DNA of 64,000 nt from JAJXWB01 sp046349085 (GCA_046349085.1 JAXMDA010000004.1:124001-188000); one strand, 5' to 3'. Positions 31,888-41,142 are shown, counted from the stretch's first letter. Translations and numbers: made by a program. The notes: generated by a model not told the origin, from the sequence alone.

Positions 31888-33186
31888 TCATCCCTCCTTC
31901 TTGGTCGCGCCGAGCAGGTGATAGAGCGCGATCGCGCCGAACGTCGCCGAGCCGATGCCGCCGAGCGTAAAGCCGCCGAGCTTCACGGTGAGATCGCCCG
32001 CGCCCGCGACCAGCGCGGCCGCCGCCGTCACCAGATTGCGCGGGTCGGAGAAATCCACGCGGTTCTCGACCCAGATGCGGCCGGCCGTCGCCGCGATCAG
32101 GCCGAACACGACAATCGACAGTCCGCCGATGACTGGCCCCGGCAGCGTCAGGATCAGCGCGCCGAATTTCGGCGAGAAGCCCAGCAGCAGCGCGACGCAG
32201 GCCGCGACGATGAACACCAGCGTCGAATAGATGCGCGTCACCGCCATCACGCCCATGTTCTCGGCGTAGGTGGTCACGCCCGTGCCGCCGCCGGCGCCCG
32301 CGATGATCGTCGCCAGACCGTCGCCCAGGAAAGCGCGGCCGAGCAGCGGATCGAGATTGCGGCCGGACATGGCGCCGATGGCCTTCACGTGCCCGAGATT
32401 TTCCGCGACCAGCACGATGGCGGCGGGCGCGATCAGCGCCATCGCCGCGCCGGTGAAGACAGGCGCGGTGAATTTCGGCAGGCCGAACCACGCCGCCGCC
32501 ACGACGGACGAAAAGTCGATCGGCTTGCCGAGCCCGAAGACATTGGCGCAGAGATAATAGGCGACATAGCCGGCAAGGCCGCCGAGCAGCACCGGCAGAC
32601 GGCGCATCATGCCGGCGCCGCGCACGGCGAACAGCCCGACGGCAAGCACGGTGAACAGCCCGATCGCCGTGTCGAAGCCCGAGGCCGAGACGCCCTTCAC
32701 TGCAATCGGCGCAAGGTTGAGGCCGATCGCGCCGACGATCGCGCCGGTCAGCACCGGCGGCATCAGTTTTTCCACCCAGCCCGTGCCCGTCGCCATCACG
32801 ACGAGACCGATGATCGCGTAGAGGGCGCCGGCCGCGATGATGCCGCCGAGCGCGACGGCGAGATTGGCGTTGGCGCCCGAGCCCGCATAGCCCGTCGCCG
32901 CGATCACCACGGCGATGAAGGCGAAGGACGAGCCGAGATAGCTCGGCAGCCGCCCGCCCGTGACGATGAAGAACAGCAGCGTGCCGACGCCGGAAAAGAA
33001 GATCGACACGTTGGGATCGAAGCCCATGAGGATCGGCGCGAGCGCGGTGGCGCCGAACATCGCGACGACATGCTGCACGCCGAGCGCGATCGTCTGCGGC
33101 CAGGGCAGGCGCTCGTCGGGCGCGACGTCGCCGGATGTCTTGAGGGTCCAGGTGGGGAAATAACCGTCCGCCATGCGCGCCTCCAT
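31888..33186 (-). CDS. uracil/xanthine permease (NCS2 family)
   Basis: 432 residues, 12-14 membrane helices. N-terminus LPWPQTIALGVQHVVAMFGATALAP and the substrate region TTYAENMGVMAVTRIYS, with GGTGVT before it, match UraA-type H+/nucleobase symporters. The N-terminal context LPWPQTIALGVQHV suggests uracil rather than xanthine, but this is not firm. An alternative ATG four codons in (33174) also fits. No pyrimidine-catabolism gene is adjacent. Confidence 0.88.
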   Translation of the reverse strand: MEARMADGYFPTWTLKTSGDVAPDERLPWPQTIALGVQHVVAMFGATALAPILMGFDPNVSIFFSGVGTLLFFIVTGGRLPSYLGSSFAFIAVVIAATGYAGSGANANLAVALGGIIAAGALYAIIGLVVMATGTGWVEKLMPPVLTGAIVGAIGLNLAPIAVKGVSASGFDTAIGLFTVLAVGLFAVRGAGMMRRLPVLLGGLAGYVAYYLCANVFGLGKPIDFSSVVAAAWFGLPKFTAPVFTGAAMALIAPAAIVLVAENLGHVKAIGAMSGRNLDPLLGRAFLGDGLATIIAGAGGGTGVTTYAENMGVMAVTRIYSTLVFIVAACVALLLGFSPKFGALILTLPGPVIGGLSIVVFGLIAATAGRIWVENRVDFSDPRNLVTAAAALVAGAGDLTVKLGGFTLGGIGSATFGAIALYHLLGATKKEG

Positions 33187-33423
33187 GCGGGCGTGAGCAT
33201 GGCATGAGGAGCGCGAGCGTCAACGCGCGATACGGCGCAATTTGGTGGAAGTCGATACTTGTGCTACGTAATTGCAATCGAATTGCAGACGAAGAAGCTC
33301 TAGCCCGAAGCTTTGCTGAAGCGAACAGCCGGGCTCCTGCAGGAAAGCCTCCCCTAATTCGATCGGAAATGGGCGCAACTTCGCGGCCATTTGAACCTTC
33401 GTGGTTCGATTCAGGAACGCAAT

Positions 33424-33633
33424 ATGTCGACAGGCACCGTTAAATGGTTCAACGCCCAGAAGGGCTTCGGCTTCATTCAGCCCGACGGCGGCGGACCGGA
33501 CGTTTTCGTCCACATCTCCGCCGTCGAGCGCGCCGGCATGTCCGGCCTCGCCGAGGGCCAGAAGATCAGCTACGAGCTGGTCTCCGACGCCCGCAGCGGC
33601 AAGAAGTCGGCCGGCAATCTCAAGCCCGCCTGA
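33424..33633 (+). CDS. cold-shock protein
   Basis: 69 residues, one cold-shock domain, an RNA chaperone. Starts TGTVKWFNAQKGFGFI (RNP1) and has VFVHIS (RNP2). The ATG at 33424 gives the family's N-terminus. The 237 bp before it hold no gene and could be a structured 5' leader, as in other csp mRNAs; a weak promoter (TTGGTG at 33242, TACGTA at 33265) can be drawn. Followed by a strong terminator. Confidence 0.93.
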   Translation: MSTGTVKWFNAQKGFGFIQPDGGGPDVFVHISAVERAGMSGLAEGQKISYELVSDARSGKKSAGNLKPA

Positions 33634-33690
33634 GCCGTTTCGTCAGCTTGTTTCGCGACCGCAGAGGCGCGGAGGAGCATGTCGAGCAGC

Positions 33691-33720
33691 AAGCCCCGGA
33701 CATCGTCCGGGGCTTTTTTT
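33691..33720 (+). terminator. intrinsic terminator of the csp gene
   Basis: Stem GCCCCGGAC (33693-33701) and GTCCGGGGC (33705-33713), loop ATC, then seven T's (33714-33720). The flanking AA/TT extend the stem. A classic rho-independent terminator. Confidence 0.92.
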
Positions 33721-33724
33721 GCCT

Positions 33725-34615
33725 CTAGGCGAGGAACGCCTTGATCGCGGCGTTGACCTCTTCGGGCGCATCCTGCTGCACCCAGTGCGAGGCCTTCGGC
33801 AGGCGCACGATCTTCACGTCGCGCACATACTGGTCCGTCCCCTCGAGGGTCGAGACTTCGAGCGCGACATCCTTCTCGCCCCAGCAGATCAGGGTCGGGA
33901 CTTCGATCGTCTGCCCAAGATCCTTCGCCGCCATCAGGTCGTTCATGGCGCAGCGATACCAGTTGATCATCGCGCGCATTCCGCCGGGGCGCGCGGCGTT
34001 GGCGGCGTAGATCGACAGAATTTCGCGCGGAAAATTCGCGCGATTGGCGGACGTGTCGCGCAGCATCTTGGCGATGGGCGCGCCGCCCTTGCGGCCGAGC
34101 AGCGCCTCCGGCAGCCACGGGATCTGGAAGAAGCGCGTGTACCACGACTTCTTCTTCTGCTTCGGATTGCGCGCATATTCGCGCTTGAAGCACAGCGGAT
34201 GCGGCACGTTGCAGATGACCAGCTTTTCCAGCGGCCGCATCTTTCGCGCCGCGAAGGTCCACGCGACCAGCGCGCCCCAGTCATGGGCGATCAGCGTCGT
34301 CGACGTCGTGGGCTTCTCGGCGCCCGCCGCGTCGATCAGCGCCGCGACGTCTTCCGTCAAATTCTTCAGCGAATAGGCCGTGCGTTCGGCGGGCGTCGTC
34401 GTGCCGCCATAGCCGCGCTGGTTGACGACCCAAACGCGATAGCCGAGCGAGGCGAGCAACGGCGCCTGAAACCGCCAGGAGATCGCGTGTTCCGGAAAGC
34501 CGTGCAGGAAAAGCGCGAATTTTTCGCCCGCGCCGCTTTCCCAGATTTCGAAGTCGATGCCGTTGGCGGAAATTTTTCTGCGTTGGCCGAGCGGCGCGAA
34601 CAGGTCGTCGGTCAT
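33725..34615 (-). CDS. alpha/beta hydrolase, epoxide hydrolase/haloalkane dehalogenase type
   Basis: 296 residues. LFLHGFPEH (oxyanion HGxP), nucleophile in IAHDWGA (an Asp rather than Ser), acid in ICWGEKDVAL, and base in ASHWVQQDAPEEVN. An aspartate nucleophile points to epoxide hydrolase or dehalogenase chemistry through an alkyl-enzyme ester. A shorter start (ATG 34615) was preferred to one at 34642. The substrate is unknown. Confidence 0.87.
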   Translation of the reverse strand: MTDDLFAPLGQRRKISANGIDFEIWESGAGEKFALFLHGFPEHAISWRFQAPLLASLGYRVWVVNQRGYGGTTTPAERTAYSLKNLTEDVAALIDAAGAEKPTTSTTLIAHDWGALVAWTFAARKMRPLEKLVICNVPHPLCFKREYARNPKQKKKSWYTRFFQIPWLPEALLGRKGGAPIAKMLRDTSANRANFPREILSIYAANAARPGGMRAMINWYRCAMNDLMAAKDLGQTIEVPTLICWGEKDVALEVSTLEGTDQYVRDVKIVRLPKASHWVQQDAPEEVNAAIKAFLA

Positions 34616-34635
34616 GGATGCCCTCCAGGACGTTG

Positions 34636-34765
34636 CTGCCATCCCGGCCCCGCCAGAAGCCCCCTGTTGGGGACTTCGCCTGAAAGCGAAGCGGAGAGCC
34701 GGGATCCAGAGTCTCCAGCGCTGCGCTGGATCCCGGATCGCCCGTCGGGCGTCCGGGATGACATC
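34636..34765. repeat. second family of intergenic palindromes (CCGGGATC type)
   Basis: Contains CCGGGATCCAG (34699-34709) and CTGGATCCCGG (34726-34736), an 11-bp inverted repeat, enclosing a second hairpin CCAGCG/CGCTGG (34715-34729). A third small one (CGCCCG/CGGGCG, near 34740-34750) precedes GTCCGGGATGAC. No gene is seen between 34616 and 34772. Confidence 0.65.
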
Positions 34766-34772
34766 CGTGATG

Positions 34773-35018
34773 TTACCCGCAGGCGCCCATCCCGGCCATC
34801 GCCGGACACATGCCGCAGCCGCCGGCCGTATCGCACGCGCCCATATCCATCCCGCCCATCCCGCCGCCTTCGCCGCCGGGCGCGGGTTTTGCGATCAGCG
34901 ACAACTGGCGGTCGAGATGCGTGGAGGCGCAGGACGGGCATTCCGGCGTTTCTCCGGAACGCACGAGCGTCTCGAAACGATTGTCGCAATCCTCGCAGCG
35001 ATAGGCGTAAAGCGGCAT
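34773..35018 (-). CDS. FmdB-type zinc-ribbon protein with Met/Cys-rich tail
   Basis: 81 residues. MPLYAYRCEDC and CPSC form the FmdB/CxxC zinc ribbon typical of small putative regulators. Past residue 45 the tail is unusual: Gly- and Met-rich with four more cysteines (GGMGGMDMGACD, GGCGMCPAM). This tail could bind another metal. The ATG at 35018 is the family start; 11 more codons are open upstream. Confidence 0.82.
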   Translation of the reverse strand: MPLYAYRCEDCDNRFETLVRSGETPECPSCASTHLDRQLSLIAKPAPGGEGGGMGGMDMGACDTAGGCGMCPAMAGMGACG

Positions 35019-35128
35019 GGGTCTTTCCGTCGATGGGTCCGTTTCGCCCATTTCTGCTTGCTGCAGCGCAGAAAGGCAAGCGCGCGCCCTCCCCTTCCAT
35101 CTGGCGAGGGAATCGCTAACGTTGCCCC

Positions 35129-35662
35129 ATGCATCGCCTCGTCCTGCTCCGTCACGCCAAGGCCGCCCGCGAAGCCGGCGGCGGCGACCGAGAACGTCCG
35201 CTGACCCGGCGCGGCCGCGAGGACGCCGCCCGCGTCGGCCGCTATCTCGTCGAGGAGAAGCTCGTCCCCAATCTCGCGGTCGTCTCCGACGCGCATCGCA
35301 CGCGCGAAACTCTGGACTGCCTGATGGCCGAGACCGGGCGCCGCTTCAAGACGCTGATCGATCCCGCGCTCTACATGGCCGAGGATTTCATCCTGATGGC
35401 CGAACTGCACAAGACGCCGGAGCTCGTGCAGACCATGCTGGTCGTCTGCCACAATCCAGGCCTCGCCGAATTCGCCCTGCGCATCTGCGGCTCCGGCGAC
35501 CAGCAGGCGCTGGCCCATATGGAAATGAAATATCCGACCTCGGGGCTGGCCGTGATCGATCTGGGCGACAAGCCGTGGGCGAACGCCAGATGGGGCGACG
35601 GAAGACTCGAACGTTTCATTACGCCCTCCATGCTGGTCGAAGGCGTGGACGATCTCGACTGA
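35129..35662 (+). CDS. SixA-type histidine phosphatase
   Basis: 177 residues. Histidine-phosphatase superfamily with the nucleophile in LLRHAKAA (RHA motif, His near residue 8) and the second His in VVCHNPGL. The short single-domain form matches SixA, which dephosphorylates phospho-histidine on HPt domains or PTS proteins. The target here is unknown. Confidence 0.88.
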   Translation: MHRLVLLRHAKAAREAGGGDRERPLTRRGREDAARVGRYLVEEKLVPNLAVVSDAHRTRETLDCLMAETGRRFKTLIDPALYMAEDFILMAELHKTPELVQTMLVVCHNPGLAEFALRICGSGDQQALAHMEMKYPTSGLAVIDLGDKPWANARWGDGRLERFITPSMLVEGVDDLD

Positions 35663-35698
35663 GGCGTTCGCGTCGGGGCGTCGCCATGAGGCGTCTCG

Positions 35699-36754
35699 AT
35701 GACGCTTGAACTGATTGCGCTCGGCATGTCCCTGCTGGCTTCGGCGCCCCTGCCGCCGTGGCCCGAGGCGTTGCGCCAGGGCGCCGAGCGACTGCTCGCC
35801 CCGGCCTATCGCCCCGCAGAGCGCGCCGTCGACAATTGGCGCCGGCAGGGCGCGCTGCATCTCGACTTGCCGCCCGAACGCGCGCTGGCGCTGGCGCTCG
35901 GCCGCGACTTCAAGGGATTGTCGCGTTGCGTGCGGCTCAACAATTACTGGTGCGTGAAAAAGGCCGGCTGGACCGGCGAAATCGCCGCCGACAGCGAAGG
36001 CCATGTCGCCTTCGCATCGGCGGCGGAAGGCGCGGCGGGCGCGGCGCAATTGCTGCGGCGCTACTATCTCGATTTCGGCCTGCATACGGCGCGCGCCATC
36101 GTGCGGCGCTGGGCGCCGGCGGAATGCGCGGCGCCCGTCGCGATCCGCGCGCCGTCCCCCGGCCGCGCGCCCGTCCGCATCGCCGGACGCAGCCTGCTCG
36201 GCCCCGAACCCAGGGGCCTGACCACGCGCGGCCTCGGCTCGACTCTGCGCGCGCGCTGGCTGGCGTCGCACCGGCCGGCGATGGGCGCGCGCAAGCGCGG
36301 CAAGGTCGCGGGCGTGCGGCGCTCCGTCGTGCCGGATCGCGTCGGACCGATGATGCAGACCCCGACGATCGCCGCCGGCATGGGCGCGATGGAGGCGCAA
36401 GAGCCCAAGACGCTCGCCCCGGTCAGGCTCGCCATGCTGCCCTACCCCGGCGTCGCCATGGGACCTGACCCGCGCATCGGCGCGAGCCTGCCGCCGCTGC
36501 CGAAATTCGCCTGCGCGCCGGAGACGCAACGCATCGCCAATTACGCAACCAATATTGCGAATGGCGTCGTCGCGGGCCCGGATGCCGATCTCGAGCTGTT
36601 CGACGCCGACGGAAAGCCGACGCCGAATTTCGCGAAGGCCTTGTTCAACATGGCCGCCGTCGAGATCGGCCCGCTGCGCGCCACGCAGGCGCTGGTGGAC
36701 GCAGCCGTCGCGCGTGTGACGAAGCAGGCGGGCGACAGGCGCGCGCCGCCGTGA
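35699..36754 (+). CDS. unknown protein with possible phage P5-like domain
   Basis: 351 residues. Residues 72-141 (RCVRLNNYWCVKK ... GWTGEI ... FASAAEGAAGAAQLLRRYYLD ... LHTARAIVRRWAP) resemble by eye the domain of phage 'structural protein P5'-like proteins, which read RxxNNPxNIR...W.G...F.s...G.rA...LL..Y...gl.Tv..Ii.RWAP. This is a weak, unaligned similarity. The rest is Ala/Arg/Pro-rich. Starts near a hydrophobic segment (4-20) that could be a signal anchor. Other genes around are not phage-like. Confidence 0.45.
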   Translation: MTLELIALGMSLLASAPLPPWPEALRQGAERLLAPAYRPAERAVDNWRRQGALHLDLPPERALALALGRDFKGLSRCVRLNNYWCVKKAGWTGEIAADSEGHVAFASAAEGAAGAAQLLRRYYLDFGLHTARAIVRRWAPAECAAPVAIRAPSPGRAPVRIAGRSLLGPEPRGLTTRGLGSTLRARWLASHRPAMGARKRGKVAGVRRSVVPDRVGPMMQTPTIAAGMGAMEAQEPKTLAPVRLAMLPYPGVAMGPDPRIGASLPPLPKFACAPETQRIANYATNIANGVVAGPDADLELFDADGKPTPNFAKALFNMAAVEIGPLRATQALVDAAVARVTKQAGDRRAPP

Positions 36755-37252
36755 CCGCGCGTCGAGGCGGCGCGCGCGGGTGACGACGGTTTCGCTGGCC
36801 GGTGCGTTTGCTCACCGCGCCTGCGGGCGCTCCCGGTCTACATGTTGCTCGCGCCTGGTCATCAGCTTGTGGAGTTCCGCCGCTGGGGGATTTTTGGGGG
36901 GACCGAGGCAGAGCGCATGCAAGCTGTGTGATGGCGCCGCGCCGAACGCGCCGTGCTGGGGCGACGCCGCCGGCAGGCCCCGGCCCGCATATCGCAGCGG
37001 GTCGGGGCCACTGCGTCGCGCGTGCGACGCTGCGCGGCTCGCCTTGTCGATTGCGGGCAATCTCAGTTCAGTTTGAAATATTCGCCGTGCTGAACCGGAC
37101 GCATCGCGAATTCGATTTTCATCCGTTCCTCTTCTTCCCTGCTCTTTTCCAGCGCGGCGTAGGCCGCCCCCGCCGCTGCGCCAAGACCCTGGGCGCCGGT
37201 TGGCAAACCGGCGGGTAGCGCATATCTCCAAAAACGCCCGCCGGAGCCAGAT
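36755..37252. other. 498-bp intergenic region with a hairpin and a 19-codon reading frame
   Basis: No conventional gene is supported. A 13-bp inverted repeat with one G/T pair lies at 36976-36988 and 36997-37009 (GGCCCCG...CGGGGCC). On the minus strand a 19-codon frame runs from ATG at 37122 to TGA at 37063 and has GAGGAACGG just before it; whether it is translated is unknown. The upstream part is T/G-rich around 36880-36900. No tRNA, tmRNA, 4.5S or RNase P RNA signature was recognised. Confidence 0.35.
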
Positions 37253-38749
37253 GTGTCGATCCTGTCCGATCTCCTGTTCGAGACCCGCGTCGCCGCGTCG
37301 TCGCTTGCCGATTACGTGAAGGGCGCGGGCCTGCGCCTCGGCGTCACCGGCCTGTCTCGCGCGGGCAAGACGGTGTTCATCACCGCGCTCGTCCAGAACC
37401 TCCTGCGCGCGAGCGCAGCGGCCAGGGATGGCGAGCGTGTCCTGCCCGTTTTCCGCGTGCACGCCGACGGCCGGCTGATGCGCGCGAAGCTGCAGCCGCA
37501 GCCCGACGACCACGTGCCGCGCTTCGCCTACGAGGATCATCTGGCGGCGCTGACCGGAGACGATCGCCACTGGCCGGACTCGACGCGCCGCATTTCCGAG
37601 CTGCGCCTCACGCTCGAATTCGAGCGGCGCAAGGGGATGCGGCAGGGTCCTTCGGAACTGACGCTCGACATCGTCGACTATCCCGGCGAATGGCTGCTCG
37701 ACCTGCCGCTGCTGACGAAATCCTACGCGCAATGGTCGCGCGAAACGCTGGAAGCCAGCGCGGCGGCCGCGCGCGCGCCGTTCGCGGCCGAATGGCGCGG
37801 CGCGACGCTGGGCGTTGCGGCCGACGCCGACGAAAGCGAGACGGAAGCCAAGCGCCTCGCCGAACTCTTCACCGCCTATCTGCGCGCCGCGCGCGCCGAC
37901 GCCTATGCGCTCTCCACCCTGCCGCCCGGCCGCTTCCTCATGCCCGGCGATCTCGAAGGCTCGCCGGCGCTGACCTTCGCGCCGCTGCGCGTGGACGACG
38001 GCATGGAATTCGGCGCGGGCTCGCTCGCCGCGATGATGGAGCGGCGCTACGAGGCCTACAAGGCGCGCGTCGTCAAACCCTTCTTCCGCGATCATTTCGC
38101 GCGGCTGGATCGCCAGATCGTTCTCGTCGACGCCTTGTCCGCGTTGAATTCCGGCCCCGCCGCGGTGCGCGATCTCGAAACGGCGTTATCCGAAATCCTC
38201 GTCGCGTTTCGCGCGGGACGGTCCGGTTTCGTCTCCACCATCTTCCGCCCGAAGATCGACCGCATCCTGTTTGCGGCGACCAAGGCCGATCACCTGCATC
38301 ACACCAGCCACGACCGGCTCGAGAACATCCTGCGCCTGCTGACCGCGCGCGCCATCGCGCGTGCGGAGGATGTCGGCGCGCATGTCGACGTCGTGGCGCT
38401 CGCCGCCGTGCGCGCGACGCGCGAGGCGCGCGTCAAGCAGGGCGGCATCCTCGGGGAGAGGAGCGAACTCGACGCCATCGTCGGCGTTCCCCTGCCCGGC
38501 GAACGCATCGACGGCGAGATTTTCGACGGCAAGGGCGAGGTCGCGATCTTCCCCGGCGAATTGCCGGCCGATCCGAAAGCGGTGTTCCGCGGCGACGGGC
38601 TCGGCGCGCCGCACGACCGCGCCGACTATCGCTTCGTGCGCTTCCGTCCGCCCCCGCCGCGCCTGGCGAAGGACGGCGCCCCCTTGCCCCTGCCCTCCAT
38701 CCGCCTCGATCGCGCGCTGGAATTTCTGCTCGGAGATCGCCTGCAATGA
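37253..38749 (+). CDS. YcjX-family GTPase-like protein (DUF463)
   Basis: 498 residues. The P-loop GLSRAGKT is at residues 33-40 and the family's DIVDYPGEWLLDLPLL follows; a C-terminal run of HHTSHDRLENILRLL is also typical. YcjX proteins are predicted P-loop NTPases often paired with YcjF, as here: the ycjF-like gene starts 11 bp downstream. Start is GTG at 37253, after GGAG. Function of the pair is unknown; in enterics they are in the Psp-regulated region. Confidence 0.87.
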   Translation: MSILSDLLFETRVAASSLADYVKGAGLRLGVTGLSRAGKTVFITALVQNLLRASAAARDGERVLPVFRVHADGRLMRAKLQPQPDDHVPRFAYEDHLAALTGDDRHWPDSTRRISELRLTLEFERRKGMRQGPSELTLDIVDYPGEWLLDLPLLTKSYAQWSRETLEASAAAARAPFAAEWRGATLGVAADADESETEAKRLAELFTAYLRAARADAYALSTLPPGRFLMPGDLEGSPALTFAPLRVDDGMEFGAGSLAAMMERRYEAYKARVVKPFFRDHFARLDRQIVLVDALSALNSGPAAVRDLETALSEILVAFRAGRSGFVSTIFRPKIDRILFAATKADHLHHTSHDRLENILRLLTARAIARAEDVGAHVDVVALAAVRATREARVKQGGILGERSELDAIVGVPLPGERIDGEIFDGKGEVAIFPGELPADPKAVFRGDGLGAPHDRADYRFVRFRPPPPRLAKDGAPLPLPSIRLDRALEFLLGDRLQ

Positions 38750-38759
38750 AGGATCAGGC

Positions 38760-39821
38760 ATGAGCGCCGACGAACGCCAGCGCCCGCGCGCTTTCCGGCT
38801 GGACGACGAGCGCATCGTCGTCGCCGACGGCGCGACGCCGGCGCAGGAGCCGCGAAAGGGCGGCGTGATCGTCGAGACGACGCCCGACGCCTTCGCGCCC
38901 GGCGACGAGCCCACCGAACCCCGCGACGCCGAGGAGGCGACGGAAATCGCGCAATCGCGCGGGATGCGCGCGCGAGCGCTGCTGTCGTGGGGCGGCCTTC
39001 TGTGGTCGGCGCTGGGCGGCCTCGTCTCTCTGGCGCTCGGCCTCTGGGCGACGCGCGTCGTCGAGGACCTGTTCGCGCGCTCCGCGACGCTGGGCTGGAT
39101 CGGCATAGGCCTTGCGGCCGCAGTCGTCGTGGCGCTGCTCGCGCTGGCCTTGCGCGAAATGCGCGCGATCTTTCGCCAGCGCCGCATCGCAAGCCTGCAC
39201 GCGGCTTTGGCGCGCGCCCGCGAAACCGACGACCGCGAGGCGGCGCGCGCGGGCGCCGGCGAACTGCTGTCGCTCTACGCCGACAGGCCCGACACGGCGC
39301 GCGCCCGCGCGCTGGTCAAGGATCTCACGCGCGAGATCGTCGACGGCCGCGACCTCATCGACATCGCCGAACGCAACCTCATGACGCCGCTCGACGCCGA
39401 GGCCAACCGCGAGATCGCGGCCGCCGCCAAGCGCGTGTCCATGGTCACCGCCATCAGCCCGCGCGCGCTGGTCGACGTGCTGTTCGTCGGCGCGCAGGCG
39501 ATCCGGCTGCTGCGGCGCATCGCCGAAATCTACGGCGGCCGCCCGGGCTTTCTCGGCTTCGTGCGGCTCGCCCGCTCGGTCGGCGCGCATCTGGCGATCA
39601 CCGGCGGCATGGCGATCGGCGATTCGCTGATCCAGCAGGTCGTCGGCCACGGCATCGCCGCCCGCCTGTCGGCGCGTCTTGGCGAGGGCGTGCTCAACGG
39701 CATGTTGACGACGCGCATCGGCCTCTCGGCCATGGCGGTCTGCCGGCCCATGCCCTTCGCCGCGCTGCGGCAACCCGGCGTAAAGGATGTCGCGCCTTTT
39801 CTCTTCGGCGACGGAAAATAG
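38760..39821 (+). CDS. YcjF-like (TIGR01620/DUF697) membrane protein
   Basis: 353 residues. Two membrane helices (about 75-130), then a DUF697-like C-terminal half with IRLLRRIAEIYGGRPGFLGFVRLARSVGAHL, GDSLIQQVVGHGIAARLSARLGEGVLNGMLT and TRIGLSAMAVCRPMPF. It follows the YcjX-like gene by 11 bp, so the two form an operon. The ATG at 38760 starts the real N-terminus; the same frame is open within ycjX. Confidence 0.85.
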   Translation: MSADERQRPRAFRLDDERIVVADGATPAQEPRKGGVIVETTPDAFAPGDEPTEPRDAEEATEIAQSRGMRARALLSWGGLLWSALGGLVSLALGLWATRVVEDLFARSATLGWIGIGLAAAVVVALLALALREMRAIFRQRRIASLHAALARARETDDREAARAGAGELLSLYADRPDTARARALVKDLTREIVDGRDLIDIAERNLMTPLDAEANREIAAAAKRVSMVTAISPRALVDVLFVGAQAIRLLRRIAEIYGGRPGFLGFVRLARSVGAHLAITGGMAIGDSLIQQVVGHGIAARLSARLGEGVLNGMLTTRIGLSAMAVCRPMPFAALRQPGVKDVAPFLFGDGK

Positions 39822-39957
39822 CCGGCGGCGAGCGCCGCCCTGACGTTGCGTTGCCTAGAATTGTCCGGAATTTCCCGCAGAAATTTAACGGCTGGAAGTA
39901 AAGACTGGCGTCACGTCGCATGGACGCGAATCGGCGGCCGCGACGGCGGGACAGGAC

Positions 39958-41142
39958 ATGGGCCAGCAGGGTCTGTTGTTGCAGGACGTGGAAGAACTCG
40001 TCGCCTCGCGACGGGACGCGGCCGCTTTTCCGCCGGCGCTCGAAGAGCGCTACGAGCGCGAGACAGGGCCGCGCCGCGCGCGCTTTCTCGCCACGATCGC
40101 ATTGCGCACGGCGCTGATCTACAACCTCTTCCTGATCTGCGAATACCTGCTCGCGCCCGACGTCTTCCTGCTGGCGACCATACTGCATCTGCTTGTCGTC
40201 ACGCCCTGGATCCTGATCGTGGCGCATGTCCTGCCGTCGGTCCGCGCGGCGCGCTGGCGCGAAATCCTCGCGGCCTCGATCACCGTCGCCATCGTCGCGC
40301 AGGTTCTGGCGATCTATTGCCTCACCGATTCGTCCTTCGCGACGCGCTACATCTATTTCGCGCCGGTCGCCTTCCTCACCATCGCCTCCGTGCAGCGCCT
40401 GCCGGCGGTCTACGGCGTCAGGCTCGCGGCGCTGGTCTTCCTGATGGTGGCGGCCGCCAGCCAGGTGCGCGGCGGGATGCCGGCCGAGATCGCGCTCGCC
40501 AACGGCATGACCTTCGCGTGCATCGCCGGCTCCATCATCAACTCGGCCAGCCTCGTCTGGCGCGAGCAGCGCCGCCTCTATCTGCTGTCGGTGCGCGATC
40601 AGTTGCGCGCGGAGCTGAGCGACAGCGACGCCAACGCCGACGCCCTGACCGGCCTCGGCAATCGCCGCTACCTCGACAAGCGCGCCCGCGCGCTGTGGGA
40701 GGCCGCGCCGATGCAGGTCGCCGCGATCATTTTCGACGCCGACCATTTCAAGAGCTTCAACGACCGCTACGGCCACACGCGCGGCGACACCTGCCTGAAG
40801 CGCATCGCCGCCTGCGCCACGGCGGAGCTGCGCGAGACGTCGGATGTCGCGATCCGGCTGGGCGGCGAGGAATTCCTGCTGCTGCTGGTCGACACCGACG
40901 CGGAAGTGGCCGAAATCGTCGCCGAGCGCATTCGCGCCACCATCGCGGCGCTCGGCATTCCGCACGAGGGCAATCCCTGCGGCGTCGTCACGTCGAGCTT
41001 CGGCGTCGCCTCGGCCTCCACCCGCGGCGCGACGCTGGAATCGCTGATCGAGGCGGCCGACGCAGCGCTCTACGTCGCCAAGAGCGCCGGCCGCAACCGC
41101 ACGCAACGCCACGACATGCTGCGCCAGCCGGCCGCCGCGTGA
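39958..41142 (+). CDS. membrane-bound diguanylate cyclase (GGDEF domain)
   Basis: 394 residues. Six or so helices (about 42-200) form an N-terminal sensor, followed by a GGDEF domain (about 222-385) that makes c-di-GMP. The active-site GGEEF is at 302-306, and DADHFKSFNDRYGH is intact, so activity is expected. The inhibitory I-site RxxD is not canonical: the position reads ETSD, with Arg one residue early. Confidence 0.9.
   Translation: MGQQGLLLQDVEELVASRRDAAAFPPALEERYERETGPRRARFLATIALRTALIYNLFLICEYLLAPDVFLLATILHLLVVTPWILIVAHVLPSVRAARWREILAASITVAIVAQVLAIYCLTDSSFATRYIYFAPVAFLTIASVQRLPAVYGVRLAALVFLMVAAASQVRGGMPAEIALANGMTFACIAGSIINSASLVWREQRRLYLLSVRDQLRAELSDSDANADALTGLGNRRYLDKRARALWEAAPMQVAAIIFDADHFKSFNDRYGHTRGDTCLKRIAACATAELRETSDVAIRLGGEEFLLLLVDTDAEVAEIVAERIRATIAALGIPHEGNPCGVVTSSFGVASASTRGATLESLIEAADAALYVAKSAGRNRTQRHDMLRQPAAA

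Noticed and set aside
33390..33423. ggttcgattc near 33405, like a tRNA T-loop
   Set aside because: No acceptor stem, D-arm or anticodon arm can be built around it; it is just the leader of the csp gene.
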